A DNA stretch of 64,000 bases. Origin: Aedes albopictus (Eukaryota; Arthropoda; Insecta; Diptera; Culicidae). The first letter of the stretch is position 1. Each line of letters opens with the position of its first letter. Below, one piece after another: positions 44,200-54,788 of the stretch. Below the pieces are notes generated by a model, which made no database searches, was not told where the DNA came from, and saw only the letters and a program-made list of their open reading frames with translations. The stretch spans positions 219,980,853-220,044,852 of the forward strand of contig NC_085136.1 of assembly GCF_035046485.1 (NCBI RefSeq). Direction: 5' to 3'. The position numbers and the translations under genes are program-made.

Positions 44200-44480
44200 A
44201 CACTAGACTACACTAGATTTCGGTTTGGTAGATCTATCACCGCAAAGCAACCCAAAAAGGTGATCTACCCACGCTACGGGCTCCGTTAAAGATCGAGCAT
44301 CTTTTATACCCCCTCAACCATTCATCCCTCAGCACGGGTCGCCTGACACCTTGGATTGGGGTTACCTGTTTGGTGGACTTTTCCCCCGGAAGAGGTGGTC
44401 CGTAGTGCTATTCTAAGCCGGCAGCTACACGGGCAGTCTCTACCTGATACTCACTGTCCATGTTCATGGTTAACATGAAA
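44200..44480 (-). mobile_element. 5'-UTR relative of the LOA-type element at 56.7 kb
   Basis: On minus, cactacggaccacctcttcc, ccaccaaacaggtaacccc, gggatgaatggttgaggggg and aacggagcc follow in the same order as at 56750-56885 on plus. Further on, gtgggtagatcacc...gcggtgatagatctaccaaa matches 59030-59087 on plus. It is thus a fragment of the 5' untranslated part of one non-LTR family; coding sequence is absent here. Confidence 0.6.
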
Positions 44481-45368
44481 TCGACGAGAGGACAAGCAAA
44501 AATTATGAACTGTAAAAATCAAGCACTGACCCTTATACTGTGTATCTGCAAAGCTTCAACGATAGACGGACGAAATGAAGGAAAAAAATAGTATGTATGT
44601 CTTGATGTATGTATATTGATATGTGATAGGAAAAAGTGAACAAACAACTATTGTCTCTCGAGCTATCACACAAATTTTGTGTCTTCTGCAACGCAGCGTA
44701 CGGATGAAACAGACGAAATCTCCTACCTCCAGCACGTACTATCTACTCTATCTCAAGTAATCGATAGTGAGTATGAGTACCCGGCCAGAATTAAATTAGT
44801 CAGCTCACACCAGGCTCACGATATCACTGAATGTCACCAATTAGACCTGGGCCGAAATAATCTTCCGTGGCCTACTCAGGCTGTTTCTGGCCAATTTAAA
44901 CTCTCTTTTCGCGCCCAGTTCAACACTTAGGCGAGTGATCTCATTCACGTTCACTGATCACCGCCATCCGTCAAAGAGAAGTCTTCGGAGTGCTTCAAAA
45001 CCTGGTCAACCTTTTCAGGGACCTTCCGAGGGCCGCTTCCGACCGATATAGCAACACTTTCTTCGGCTTAAAGGCCCACAATTGCCACTTTTAGCCGGTC
45101 CAACGAACCAGTCTTCACCACGCGAACTCACACGGACGCTAATCCAATTTTTCGATTCGCGGCGGAGAGTTTTTCAATTGGTGTGACTTCTTCGGTAGTC
45201 AGACCGCAAGAGAGCGATCTCGTTCGGAGGCTATCATCCGAAGTCTCAATTTTGCGTTCCCTTTTCGTGGGGAGCCAGATTGCGTTTTTTCTTAGTTGTC
45301 GAAGTGGGTATAGATTAAAGTGGGTCAACGTTGTATGGAGAAACTTTAAATTTGATCGTATCAACCCG
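44481..45368. other. Unassigned; mixed composition
   Basis: No supported gene. The frame 44679-44930 is unrecognised. Confidence 0.3.
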
Positions 45369-45981
45369 GAACAAAGCTTTTTCAATCTATATTAGCGTCC
45401 AAAACAACTGTGCGAAATTTGGGAGCGATTGGTTGTGTCCGCATTGCGATTGAAATTTGTATGGAATTTGGTATGGGAAAACGTGCTTTTCTGCATTTTT
45501 CTCATAAATTGATTTTTTTTGTCTAAAACAATCTAACTTATGACGTTAAAGTATAGCCTAGGGTATGCCGAAAAACTTTTCCGAAGCCCGTTAAGTGATC
45601 CAACGCTTGTGAAAAAAGTTATTAGCCTGGTAACTTAGGCCAAAAATTGAGATTTTATTATTGATGTTATTCCTTTACATGTTAAATGTTAAGCACCACT
45701 GGGCAATCTGTACGTTTTAACTTTTTTCACAAGTATCGGATCACTTTGCGGTCTTCGGCAAAGTTTTTCGGCATATCCTAGGCTATACTTCAACGTCATT
45801 AGTTACGACTGTTTGAGACAAAAAAAATTCAATTTATGAGAAAAATGCAGAAAAGCACGTTTTCCCATACTAAATTCCATACAAATTTCAACCGCAATGC
45901 GGAATACGGGGACGCAGCCAATCACTCCCAAATTTTGCACAGTTGTTTTGGACGCTAAAAGGAATCGAAAAAGCTTTGTTC
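45369..45981. mobile_element. Palindromic AT-rich element, ~613 bp
   Basis: The arms are inverted over about 270 bp each: gaacaaagctttttc...gcgtccaaaacaactgtgc on the left against its inverse on the right, including gggaaaacgtgcttttctgc and the gtcttcggcaaagttttt block. No terminal duplication could be fixed and no ORF exists. Confidence 0.75.
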
Positions 45982-46111
45982 TGAAAAATCGCCTTTGTTG
46001 ACTCAGTCTAGTATAGATGTTTGCGGCATGCCAAAAGAGGATTTTTAATTACAAAATTTTAATCTAACTCCTACAGTCTCGCAAAACAATTTTATATTTA
46101 AATTTGTTTGT
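45982..46111. other. Unassigned
   Basis: Short AT-rich spacer. Confidence 0.3.
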
Positions 46112-46394
46112 CTATGGGCACAGAGAACAGACATCCAAGTCCAATCTGAATTTTGTGTAAGGAATATTTCATCGGCAACACAAGTGGCAACAGCGTGGCG
46201 CTGCAATCGGTTAATTTCCCATACTAATTTAATTCACCTTTTCAAATACATTCAATTCACCACTGACTGTGGCAATATGGTGTTTGGCGGCGTTAGTCTT
46301 GTCATCGTGTATTGGTTTGCAACCTAACTCAAGTGAAGATTCCCTTACACAACTTTCTGAATGGAGTTTGTTTGTCTGTTCTCTGTGCTATGGG
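46112..46394. mobile_element. MITE, 269 bp, with 7-bp duplication ctatggg
   Basis: Element 46119-46387 starts cacagagaacagaca and ends in its inverse, with matching sub-terminal gtgtaagg.aat / attcccttacac. ctatggg flanks both sides (46112-46118, 46388-46394). 7-8 bp duplications suggest hAT or P type. Confidence 0.82.
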
Positions 46395-47151
46395 ACATTT
46401 TCACATGTTACACGTTAGCAGATATAGAAGAAATTGAAAGAATACTGAAAATAAAATTGAAAAGAACAGAATTGAAAATAAATAATAATAAAAGCCAAAC
46501 TATAATGTTGTTATTTGTGTCTTGGGTTGGGGTTGTTTGAGCGGAGCCTTGGGCCTATGTGTACGTACCATTCACAGCTTATCCTTGCAGGATAGGTATA
46601 TACGTCTAAAACAAAATAAAACAAATAAGCACGATTGTCTACTAGATATAGTAATTATAGTATATTTTATCGCCTACCATGTCAACCGTTACATGACCAC
46701 AGCAGCTTGAGACGGATAGTGAAATAGTGAAAATTGTATACCTGGCGGTAGTGTGACAGCGATACATCTTTTGCGGCAAAATTTAATTAGATTTCAAACT
46801 TCATATCAGCATCATTATCGCCTCCTCCAGTACCACCACCCAGCGCACTACTGACTGGTTCGGTTATCATAATCATTCACAAGATGGGCACCGCCATTCA
46901 CTATGTAGCTTTCTAACTTTGTCTCCGGAGCCATCATTGCAGCAGATTAATGTTTAATTAGAATGTAATTAGGATGGGATGATTTAGTTACAACCACTTA
47001 ACGGAGCCACTGTCGTCGGAGCCGTCGGCCAGCTCACACAACTAGGGGAAATCGGGCTGAAATGCGGCGTTCGATGGAAAATAGATGGATTGCATTATCT
47101 TGTTTTCGGCCACAATGGCAATCCCTATCAGGTGGACAATTTTGCTCTCTG
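46395..47151. other. Unassigned, probably host intronic or intergenic DNA
   Basis: Unique-looking sequence without repeat structure; contains an aataataata tract near 46482. No exon is supported. Confidence 0.3.
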
Positions 47152-48047
47152 AGACAGCTAATACGTTGCTTGCCACATGCGGGGAGGACACAGCTCCGGA
47201 CAACTTGGTCCAGAGGATGTGTAGGGATGAGGTCAGCTGGAATGCCGTTTCAACGGCTATCACCCATATCGTCTGGGAGCTACAGAGGAGGTGGCGCGTG
47301 GACTCGGAGAATGACTAGTCCAGATGCAGTGCAAGAGGTGGTCCAGGGGTTCGAAGTCGGCTTCGTAGGTCATACCGGTGCCCTGCGGTCGAGATCGACC
47401 CTTACAACGATTAAGTGGCCGCGGAGAGGAAGTCCCGGTAGCGGTGCTGTCGTGGCGTCGGTCTACTGGGTTGGATCCGAGCCCGCGGTTGGAAAGGGGT
47501 CCCCGGCAAGGGTCGGGGTAGGTGAGATCCTGCTGTCTGCAACCTACGGGTGCATCTGATAGGGCCTGAAGGGTAGTGATACCCTTCCTTACGGGCAGGT
47601 CAGATCGGGTTGCACGTGGGCATCAGTTCTTGATGTCCGCTCAGCAGTAGGGCGCGGGCGGGGTTGACCCTGCCCGCCTTCCGAGGACAAAGGGAGTGGC
47701 GAGGACCACTCGGGAAACTGGCTAAGCGCCAGCATGCTATCGTGATGGACTCTCCAGAGCGAGTCATCGATGTTCGTTGCTGCTAGGCTACGGCAGCTAA
47801 CCTTGAGGGTGCGATATGCACTAGCCCCTCTCTGAAGCAATACCTTCTTGGTGGTTCCGGAGAGACGTAGGGTTTGGCGACCATAGGAATGTGTTTTAGT
47901 GGGTCGAGGAGAGAGTAGTCCTGGCTTCTACTGGCGTTGTAGAAGACGGCCTTAACCCCACACTACCCTAACCTTCCTGTTAGGGTGTCTGATGAGCAGA
48001 TGTATCCCCCTATGGTTTAGAAGGAAAAAAAAAGACAGCTAATACGT
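47152..48047 (+). mobile_element. 5'-truncated R1-clade insertion with 15-bp duplication
   Basis: agacagctaatacgt is duplicated at 47152-47166 and 48033-48047. The insert 47167-48032 begins tgcttgccacatgcggggag, equivalent to about 775 in the R1 copy at the window start, and then follows it to the A-rich tail. It keeps the last ~50 codons of the ORF (...NAVSTAITHIVWELQRRW) and the full ~730-bp 3' UTR. Clean 5' truncation plus target duplication shows target-primed reverse transcription. Confidence 0.9.
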
Positions 48048-48158
48048 GATTGTTCAAACGGTTATACATGGCGATTCCCAATTATCAACAAAAAACTTCG
48101 ACCCAGGACCTTAGGGTAATTTTGAGTTGATTGAAAGGTAAATTGTGGAACAAGAATA
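48048..48158. other. Spacer
   Basis: Short unassigned sequence between two insertions. Confidence 0.3.
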
Positions 48159-49438
48159 TAAGGACTGTTCAATTTATAAAACGGACAACTTTACAAGGCT
48201 ATAGAAAAAAGACGCCTAGTTCAAATTTAACCACCCTTGCTTCGTTTTTCAGTACATCATCTATCATTATGGTAATCATTTTTGTATTGAATAAAACTAA
48301 TTTTATTTTATAGAAAATCAGCCAGATGTAAAATAAGGTAAAATTTTTGATTGCTGAAAATTTTAAAAATTAATAAAATTACTGTTCACATATTGTATAT
48401 CGTTTTTAATATCAGAAAACTAAGTGCCATGCTGCAGCAGCATGAGTAATAAACATTCTGGCGAAATTTAAATTCAATTGGAAAATTAGTAGTTGAGACA
48501 TCAAAGTATCAAGTCAGATTCAATTTTATGAATAAAATTCAATTGTTAAGCGAAAAGGGCATGAAAATATTAAACAAACAATTATTTTATGCATTCAGTC
48601 GAAAGTAGGAATAATGTGGTTTCAAATGCAGAAAACCGCTTTTTAATAGCATTGCTGGTTTGGATACTGTGTGCCATTGCAGGCACAGTAATCAAAACAG
48701 TTTCGTTCTTTGAAGGTTCTTCCAAATAACATTGCAACCTTATGCAAAATTTAGCATAACAGTGATGTTGGAAATGACAACTTCACATCTAATTATTATT
48801 AAATAAGGCGTATAATAGCATAGGACCAACTTTGTTGAAAATAAATAATAACAAGATTCGCTAGAGTCGAAAAACTGCATCAATGGAGCAGAAAGTATGC
48901 AGTTTTTTACTATGACCATCTTTATGGATTAAATTTTTGATGAAGAATGCAATTTCAAGTAAATTTTTCTTCTGTATCATTCAGAAAGCAATATTGTACT
49001 ACTCTGGACAAATTTTCAGCCAAATCCGTTGTGCTTTTGCAACACAGGACTTAAATAAATATTTTTTAATAATTACTATGAAAACAAGGCAACTCACTAT
49101 ATCAAGCTGGAAGCTGCCCTGTGCATTATTACTGACCAACTATTGAGCTTTACCTTCAGTAGAATAGTATGAGATTGCAATACATTGAAAACTTCATGAA
49201 AATGTGCATGTTAAATATGTGGTAAGTCATGTCGAATTTTGAGAAATGGGTTTTTATTGATGTTTTACGAAAACCGCTTCAGTTACACAATAAAGAACAT
49301 TTTACTCAATGTTATATTTTTCCTTCATTTGAAAATAGCTATAGAAAGTTATGCAAAAAACTGATTATGATTTTATTGAAAAATAAAAAAAGATATCGCA
49401 CAAGCAAGTTGTCCGTTTTATAAATTGAACAGTCCTTA
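48159..49438. mobile_element. TA-flanked MITE, 1276 bp, interrupted at its right edge by the BEL element
   Basis: Element 48161-49436 has ~30-bp inverted ends aggactgttcaatttataaa and its partner, bounded by TA (48159-48160, 49437-49438). No transposase; Tc1/mariner-type by target. The last bases cct plus the TA were duplicated as CCTTA by the BEL insertion, so the MITE's right-hand flank now lies beyond 55982. Confidence 0.85.
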
Positions 49439-49853
49439 TGTACGGTAGCGGACTGTATCGACCACGACGACGGAACAACTTAACGGAGCGGAACCACGGG
49501 GAATTTCGGAGGAATTTTATTGTCTTCACTTAAAGGCACTTAGCTTGGTTAACAAACTATATTCACTTTTCCTCTACATAGTAATTTAATTTGACTTTGA
49601 ATATTTAACAAAAAATGACGAATATATCAACCGCTCGCGACGGACGCTAATACAATTCTGAAAATTTGCTCTCTGCGCGCTTCGTGCGCGCCAAATCCTC
49701 TTCTCGACCGCGCGCCCTTGGCGCGTCGGGCGCGTTGAATCCATCTCCCTTTCTCGTCGGTTGTGACTCGATGCGTTGCAAAAGCCATCGCAGCAATCGG
49801 GTAGCAAAGCACGTTCACAAAAATCTTCGAGCTGTCAGGATGCAGCCCGAACA
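49439..49853 (-). repeat. 3' LTR of the Pao/BEL element
   Basis: 415 bp, TG...CA on plus. By eye identical to 55563-55977. Contains a CG-rich gcgcgcttcgtgcgcgcc segment. Confidence 0.93.
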
Positions 49854-49872
49854 TCCACCCCCCGGCGGTGAA

Positions 49873-51858
49873 TTAAGCAGAAGAATTATCCAGGATTGGA
49901 AGCGGGGCCAGCTTGTGGATTGGCCGCCGAAGTATTCCGGATCGAGTCCGGAGATCGACGACCCGGGTGAAGCCATCCGCTCCAGGAAAAACCTTATCGA
50001 CGACTCCAATCTTCCAGACTTGTGGCGGTAAGTTATCCTCTTTGATCATCACCACCATTCCAGGCTGAACGTTGGCAGTCTTCCTGGTCCACTTTGTTCG
50101 TACCTGAAGTTCCACCAGGTACTCACGATACCAACGATTCCAAAAGTTGTCTCGTAGAAGTTGCACGTACTGCCAGCGGGACAGCCTGTTGACTGGTACT
50201 TCCTCGTACGTGGGTTCCGGAATTGCGGTCAATGGCCGATCAACCAAAAAATGACCCGGAGTTAGGGGTTCCGGATCCATGCCATCTTCAGAGTGGGCGT
50301 AAAGAGGCCGCGAATTTAGGAGGGCCTCGATTTGACAGAGAAGTGTCGAAAACTCCATCATATTCAGAGAAGCGGTGTTGCAAGTTTTCTTCAGGACGGA
50401 TTTTGTGCTCTTTACACCTGCTTCCCAAAGGCCACCCATATGAGGTGCGCCTGGGGGAATCATCTTCCAACGAATCTCCCTTGGTTGGCAAAATTCAAAA
50501 ATCTTCCTTTCTGTTGCTTGCTCCTTAAACAGGTTGAACAACTCGTGCAATTCCTTCTTGGCACCCACGAAATTGGTCCCGTTGTCAGAAAACAGCTCTT
50601 CCGGGACGCCACGACGGGACACGAATCTGTGCAGCGCAGCGATGAATGCTTCAGACGTCAAGTTCTCAACTGCCTCGAGGTGGATCCCCTTGGTCACCAT
50701 GCAGACGAAAACGCAAACATACCCTTTTACCGGAGCAGCCTTCCTACCAGTTTGCTTAATGAAGAAAGGGCCGGCAAAGTCCAATCCCACCCTTTGGAAC
50801 GCGGGAGCTCGATCACAACGGCTTGACGGAAGATCTCCCATGCGCTGGTCAGCAGTAGTGGGATTCACCTTGAAGCAGCAAACGCAGCTGCGAGTAACTT
50901 TGCGCACCGCAGAGCGACCGTGCAAAATCCAAACTTGTCTGCGCAAAGTTGCCAATAATGCGGAAGGTCCAATATGCAAATGTTCGCGGTGGACACATCG
51001 GATGTAACTTTCAACCACGGCGTTCCGGTGAGGCAGAATCCATGGATGTTTGGTGAGATACGGCAGAGTTGAGTGGCGCAGACGGCCACCCACACGCAGG
51101 ACTCCATCATCGAAATAAGGGTTCAAACTCTTAAGATTTTTAGGAGACTCACCTGACTTCATCTTGGCAATTTCCTGGGCAAATTCTTGACGCTGCACTA
51201 CCCGTACTATTACCTTCATAGCAGCTTGCATCTCGGTTATCGTTGGAAATGTTGATACCACCCGTTTCTCCTTGCTTTCTTTACAGTTCCCGCAGAAGCG
51301 CAGCACGTAGGCCACCACTCGCTGCAGCTTGCGGAAACTCTCGAACTTCTTGAACACAGGCAGCACTTCAGGCTCCACCATAGCGCTTGCGACTACAGTA
51401 GGCTTGAGCTCAGGAACGTCTTCGTCAGGCAACGGTGCCGGAATGTCCATATCATAGTTTTCACTTTTCAAGAATGCTGGACCATTCCACCAAAGATCAC
51501 TACTGGCTAGCTCTTCGGCGGAACGGCCGCGAGACACAATGTCAGCGGGATTGTCTGCAGTGTTCACATACCGCCACTCAAAGTCATTTCCGTTAGAGGT
51601 AATTTCACACACTCTGTTTCTTACAAACACTTCTAACTGTTCGGGTTTCTTCTTCAGCCACGCAAGCACAATTTGATTGTCCGACCACAGTACCACTTGC
51701 CGGAACGGCATCTTCAATGTGGCTATCACCTTTTTCACCAAACGATGCAGCAGTAATGCTGCCAAGAGTTCTTTGCGTGGAATCGTTAGCACTGATTTTG
51801 GCACTATCTTCGACTTTGCAGTCAGAATCTTCACCACATGGGGCCCTCCTGGAACCAC
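49873..51858 (-). CDS. BEL RNase H-integrase segment (661 aa)
   Basis: Continues the polyprotein one base out of frame. RNase H: KILTAKSKIVP, TIPRKELLAALLL, LWSDNQIVLAWL, DNPADIVSRG. Integrase: HHCC zinc domain (HREHLHIGPSALL ... CVCC), then the D-D-E core (RVGLDFAGPF; LFSDNGTNFVGAKKEL; PPGAPHMGGLWEAGVKSTK). The C-terminal DUF5641-like domain reads WQYVQLLRDNFWNRWYREYL and PGMVVMIKEDNLPPQVWKIG. All three catalytic acids appear present. The ORF ends just before the polypurine tract. The Met at 51858 is not a natural start. Confidence 0.88.
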   Translation of the reverse strand: MVPGGPHVVKILTAKSKIVPKSVLTIPRKELLAALLLHRLVKKVIATLKMPFRQVVLWSDNQIVLAWLKKKPEQLEVFVRNRVCEITSNGNDFEWRYVNTADNPADIVSRGRSAEELASSDLWWNGPAFLKSENYDMDIPAPLPDEDVPELKPTVVASAMVEPEVLPVFKKFESFRKLQRVVAYVLRFCGNCKESKEKRVVSTFPTITEMQAAMKVIVRVVQRQEFAQEIAKMKSGESPKNLKSLNPYFDDGVLRVGGRLRHSTLPYLTKHPWILPHRNAVVESYIRCVHREHLHIGPSALLATLRRQVWILHGRSAVRKVTRSCVCCFKVNPTTADQRMGDLPSSRCDRAPAFQRVGLDFAGPFFIKQTGRKAAPVKGYVCVFVCMVTKGIHLEAVENLTSEAFIAALHRFVSRRGVPEELFSDNGTNFVGAKKELHELFNLFKEQATERKIFEFCQPREIRWKMIPPGAPHMGGLWEAGVKSTKSVLKKTCNTASLNMMEFSTLLCQIEALLNSRPLYAHSEDGMDPEPLTPGHFLVDRPLTAIPEPTYEEVPVNRLSRWQYVQLLRDNFWNRWYREYLVELQVRTKWTRKTANVQPGMVVMIKEDNLPPQVWKIGVVDKVFPGADGFTRVVDLRTRSGILRRPIHKLAPLPILDNSSA

Positions 51859-51863
51859 CGATC

Positions 51864-54776
51864 TTATGTAGACGCAGATCCATACGCTTCCAGGGAAGCA
51901 TCTCCAAACCCATGGATTTCGAAAGCGGAAGCCGTAGGGGCCACCACTTGACGAGGAATCTGGATCTTCTTCACATCACTTAAGCACTTTAGGAAGTAGT
52001 TCCAACACTTTTTCAACTCTTCATTCAGTTCTTCGTCCCAATCGATTTTCTCACACCAAATCTTCTTCATCAGCATTTTCCCGACGACGATCACTGGCGC
52101 AGCCAATCCCAGCGGATCGAACATGCTTGCCACCAACGACAGCACTTGACGCTTCGTGGGGTTCTCGATGTCCGGAGGCGGTTTGGCGACGAAGACCAAT
52201 TCATCGGCAGACGGGTTCCAAAGCAGACCAAGCGTTTTGATCACGTCGTTGACCTCCATTTCTTCAAAGCTGACCAGCTCCTCGCGTTTTGCTTCCGGTA
52301 TGGAGTCCATCAGTTCCGAGCAGTTTGAGGCCCACTTGTGCAAATGGAATCCTCCTCCCTCCAGCATTTGGACCAACTGCGACTGCGCTTCTTGGGCATC
52401 CTTAATGTCGTCGAACCCGAAAAGCGCATTATCCACGTAGAAGCATTCCTTTACTATTTCTGCAGCCAATGGAAACTTATGGCCGTCATCCTTTGCCAAC
52501 TGCAGCAACGCCCTTGTTGCCAAGAAAGGCGCAGACGCCGTACCGTATGTAACGGTCTTCAGCTCCAACACTCGGAGCGGACTTGACGGATCCAACCTGA
52601 AGAATACTCTCTGCAGACGCCGGTGACTCTTGTCCAGCAGCACCTGACGGTACATCTTCGCCACGTCCGTCGTCAGGACATAGCGGGGAATTCGAAAACG
52701 AAGACAAATTTCATCCAGAGCGCATTGGTTCAACGACCCGACCATCATTACGTCATTCAAAGAAAGTCCATTCACTTTGGCCGAGGCATCAAATACTACT
52801 CGGCATTTGGTTGTAGTATTCGACGGACGCAAGACGGCGTGGTGAGGCAGGTACCACTTAACACCTTCAGAATCTTCACTCTCCTTAATCTCTTCACAGT
52901 GCCCAAGCCGCTCGTAGTCAGCCATGAACTCCGCGTACTGTTGCTTCAAATCTGGATCTTGTGCGAACCTCCTTTCCAGAATGTAGAACCGCTTGAGGGC
53001 CATCGAACGGGAATCGCTTAACTCGGCAGCATTTTCCTTCAAAGGCATCTGGACAACATATCGGCCCGTTTGATCACGACGATGGGTTGCTTGAAAATGC
53101 TGTTCGCACTCTTCAGCCTCTGATGGCACCGGCACGCTCGAAACCTCCTCAACTTCCCAGAACTTTTGGACGGTACGATTCAACTCCTCAATTGTTAGTG
53201 AGTGCGAATGAACTATGGAACCATACATCGCGTCATCGCAAACACCTCCTACGACCCAGCCCAATTGGGTCTCGCGCAGACAAGGAAGATTGTCCGCCAG
53301 TTGAACCTCTCCAGACATAAGAAGCTTCAAGAATAACTGGTTGCCTAGCAGCAAGTCAACCCTCCCCGATTGGTAGAACTGCGGGTCAGCCAGTTGGACA
53401 CCAGGTGGAATTTCCCATTCCCGAATACTGACGGTCGAGGACGGCAAATCCGACGTAACCTTCTCAGCCACCAAACACTTAATGTTGGCGCTGAATCCTG
53501 AATACCTTGACCGGATGTGTACAACACTGCTTCTTGAAACGTGGCTCTTGGTGTCATTTACCCCAGCAACGACGGCACTAGACGGACTCGTGTTCAACCC
53601 CAAGGACTCAACCATTTGCTTAGAGATGAGATTTACTTGCGAAGCACTGTCTAATAAAACTCGGCAGGGGTGGGTTTTGTGGTTTTTGTCAATAACATCC
53701 ACCACTGCTGTTAGGAGGAACACTTGGTTGGGTAACACCTTTTCACTGCAGCAGCTGGCGGACGTGGCTTCTTCAGGTGGCTTCGGCTGATCTTCACTCT
53801 TCGACGGTTGGGTGGCGGGCTTCGGCTGCGGATCTTCGGAGACAGCTGGCTTCGGTTTCTCCTCTGCATGCAGCAGACTGTGGTGCCGACGCTTGCATCG
53901 GTTACAAGTCTTATCCGACGGGCAGCTGCTACCTCGATGTCCGCGCTTCAGACAGTTGAAACACGCATTACGCTCCTTGACCTTGGCCAACCGCTGCTGA
54001 ACGGAAAGCTCCTTGAACTCCGGACAAGCAAAGTTGAGATGACCCTTACCACAAAAGTCGCACTTCGGATCCGAGGCTGTCGTGACTGCTGCAACTGACT
54101 TCTGGCTTGATCTGGTGGCTCCAGTGGAAACTTTCGCTTGAGCTGGTGCTGCCTTCGGTGTTGGACCATCACACCTCTCCATGGTGAAGCACTCCTCCTT
54201 CAAGAACTCCATCATTGCATCATACGTGGGAAGCTCACCGTGCTTAACCGTATGCTCCCAGCGTCTTCGAATCTCTTTGTCCAAGGTCGCTGCCAGCACA
54301 TGTACCAAAATCAGCTCCGAGACTCCTAGGAACTCCTGCTCCAAGAACTTCAGGCTCTCGACGTGTTTGGAGCACTCATCCAGCAAACTTCTTAGCTCGT
54401 CGTAGGTTCCCTTGGACATTTTCTTGAGGTGTAACAAGCCATGAATGTGCTTGTCGATGGCATGCCTTTTGTTCTCATACCGTTCCTCAAGAATCTCCCA
54501 GGCATGGTTGTAGTTCCCCTCACTAATGGTCTTGGCATCTATTATCCCAGCTGCACTTCCCGTCAAGGCCTTATCGAGGTGGTAAAGCTTGACGGCTGGG
54601 GGGTCGGGAGTCTTATCCACCAGGTCCTTGAACATAACTTTAAATTTAGGCCAGCTTTCATAGCGGCCGTCAAAAGAGGGGATTGGGATCTTGAGGGGTT
54701 GATGAACAAGAATGGGAGCTTGAGCAGGGGCAAAGGTAGCTCTTGACGTAGGCATGGTGTTTGCACACCTGGCCAA
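51864..54776 (-). CDS. BEL Gag-protease-RT polyprotein segment (970 aa)
   Basis: Domains in order (residues approximate): Gag DUF1759-like core (30-200; IPSFDGRYESWPKFKVMFKD, ALTGSAAGII); zinc knuckles (about 237-300; CDFCGKGHLNFAC, CFNCLKRGHRGSSC, CNRCKRRHHSLLH); protease with DSAS active site (about 370, CRVLLDSASQVNLIS); RT (about 610-800; TTDVAKMYRQVLL, YGTASAPFLATRAL, CFYVDNALFG); Pao-type A17 region; start of RNase H (FGDASLEAYGS). The RT box is YVDN, not YVDD (Asn codon 52428-52430). It ends at TAA within RNase H because of a one-base frameshift near 51876. The first Met is arbitrary; the frame continues upstream to the TAG. Confidence 0.88.
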   Translation of the reverse strand: MARCANTMPTSRATFAPAQAPILVHQPLKIPIPSFDGRYESWPKFKVMFKDLVDKTPDPPAVKLYHLDKALTGSAAGIIDAKTISEGNYNHAWEILEERYENKRHAIDKHIHGLLHLKKMSKGTYDELRSLLDECSKHVESLKFLEQEFLGVSELILVHVLAATLDKEIRRRWEHTVKHGELPTYDAMMEFLKEECFTMERCDGPTPKAAPAQAKVSTGATRSSQKSVAAVTTASDPKCDFCGKGHLNFACPEFKELSVQQRLAKVKERNACFNCLKRGHRGSSCPSDKTCNRCKRRHHSLLHAEEKPKPAVSEDPQPKPATQPSKSEDQPKPPEEATSASCCSEKVLPNQVFLLTAVVDVIDKNHKTHPCRVLLDSASQVNLISKQMVESLGLNTSPSSAVVAGVNDTKSHVSRSSVVHIRSRYSGFSANIKCLVAEKVTSDLPSSTVSIREWEIPPGVQLADPQFYQSGRVDLLLGNQLFLKLLMSGEVQLADNLPCLRETQLGWVVGGVCDDAMYGSIVHSHSLTIEELNRTVQKFWEVEEVSSVPVPSEAEECEQHFQATHRRDQTGRYVVQMPLKENAAELSDSRSMALKRFYILERRFAQDPDLKQQYAEFMADYERLGHCEEIKESEDSEGVKWYLPHHAVLRPSNTTTKCRVVFDASAKVNGLSLNDVMMVGSLNQCALDEICLRFRIPRYVLTTDVAKMYRQVLLDKSHRRLQRVFFRLDPSSPLRVLELKTVTYGTASAPFLATRALLQLAKDDGHKFPLAAEIVKECFYVDNALFGFDDIKDAQEAQSQLVQMLEGGGFHLHKWASNCSELMDSIPEAKREELVSFEEMEVNDVIKTLGLLWNPSADELVFVAKPPPDIENPTKRQVLSLVASMFDPLGLAAPVIVVGKMLMKKIWCEKIDWDEELNEELKKCWNYFLKCLSDVKKIQIPRQVVAPTASAFEIHGFGDASLEAYGSAST

Positions 54777-54788
54777 TTCCTCTTCCAG

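Noticed and set aside
49586..49854. Protein-coding ORFs inside the LTRs
   Set aside because: The same frames occur in both LTRs because the LTRs are identical; they are CG-rich non-coding LTR sequence.
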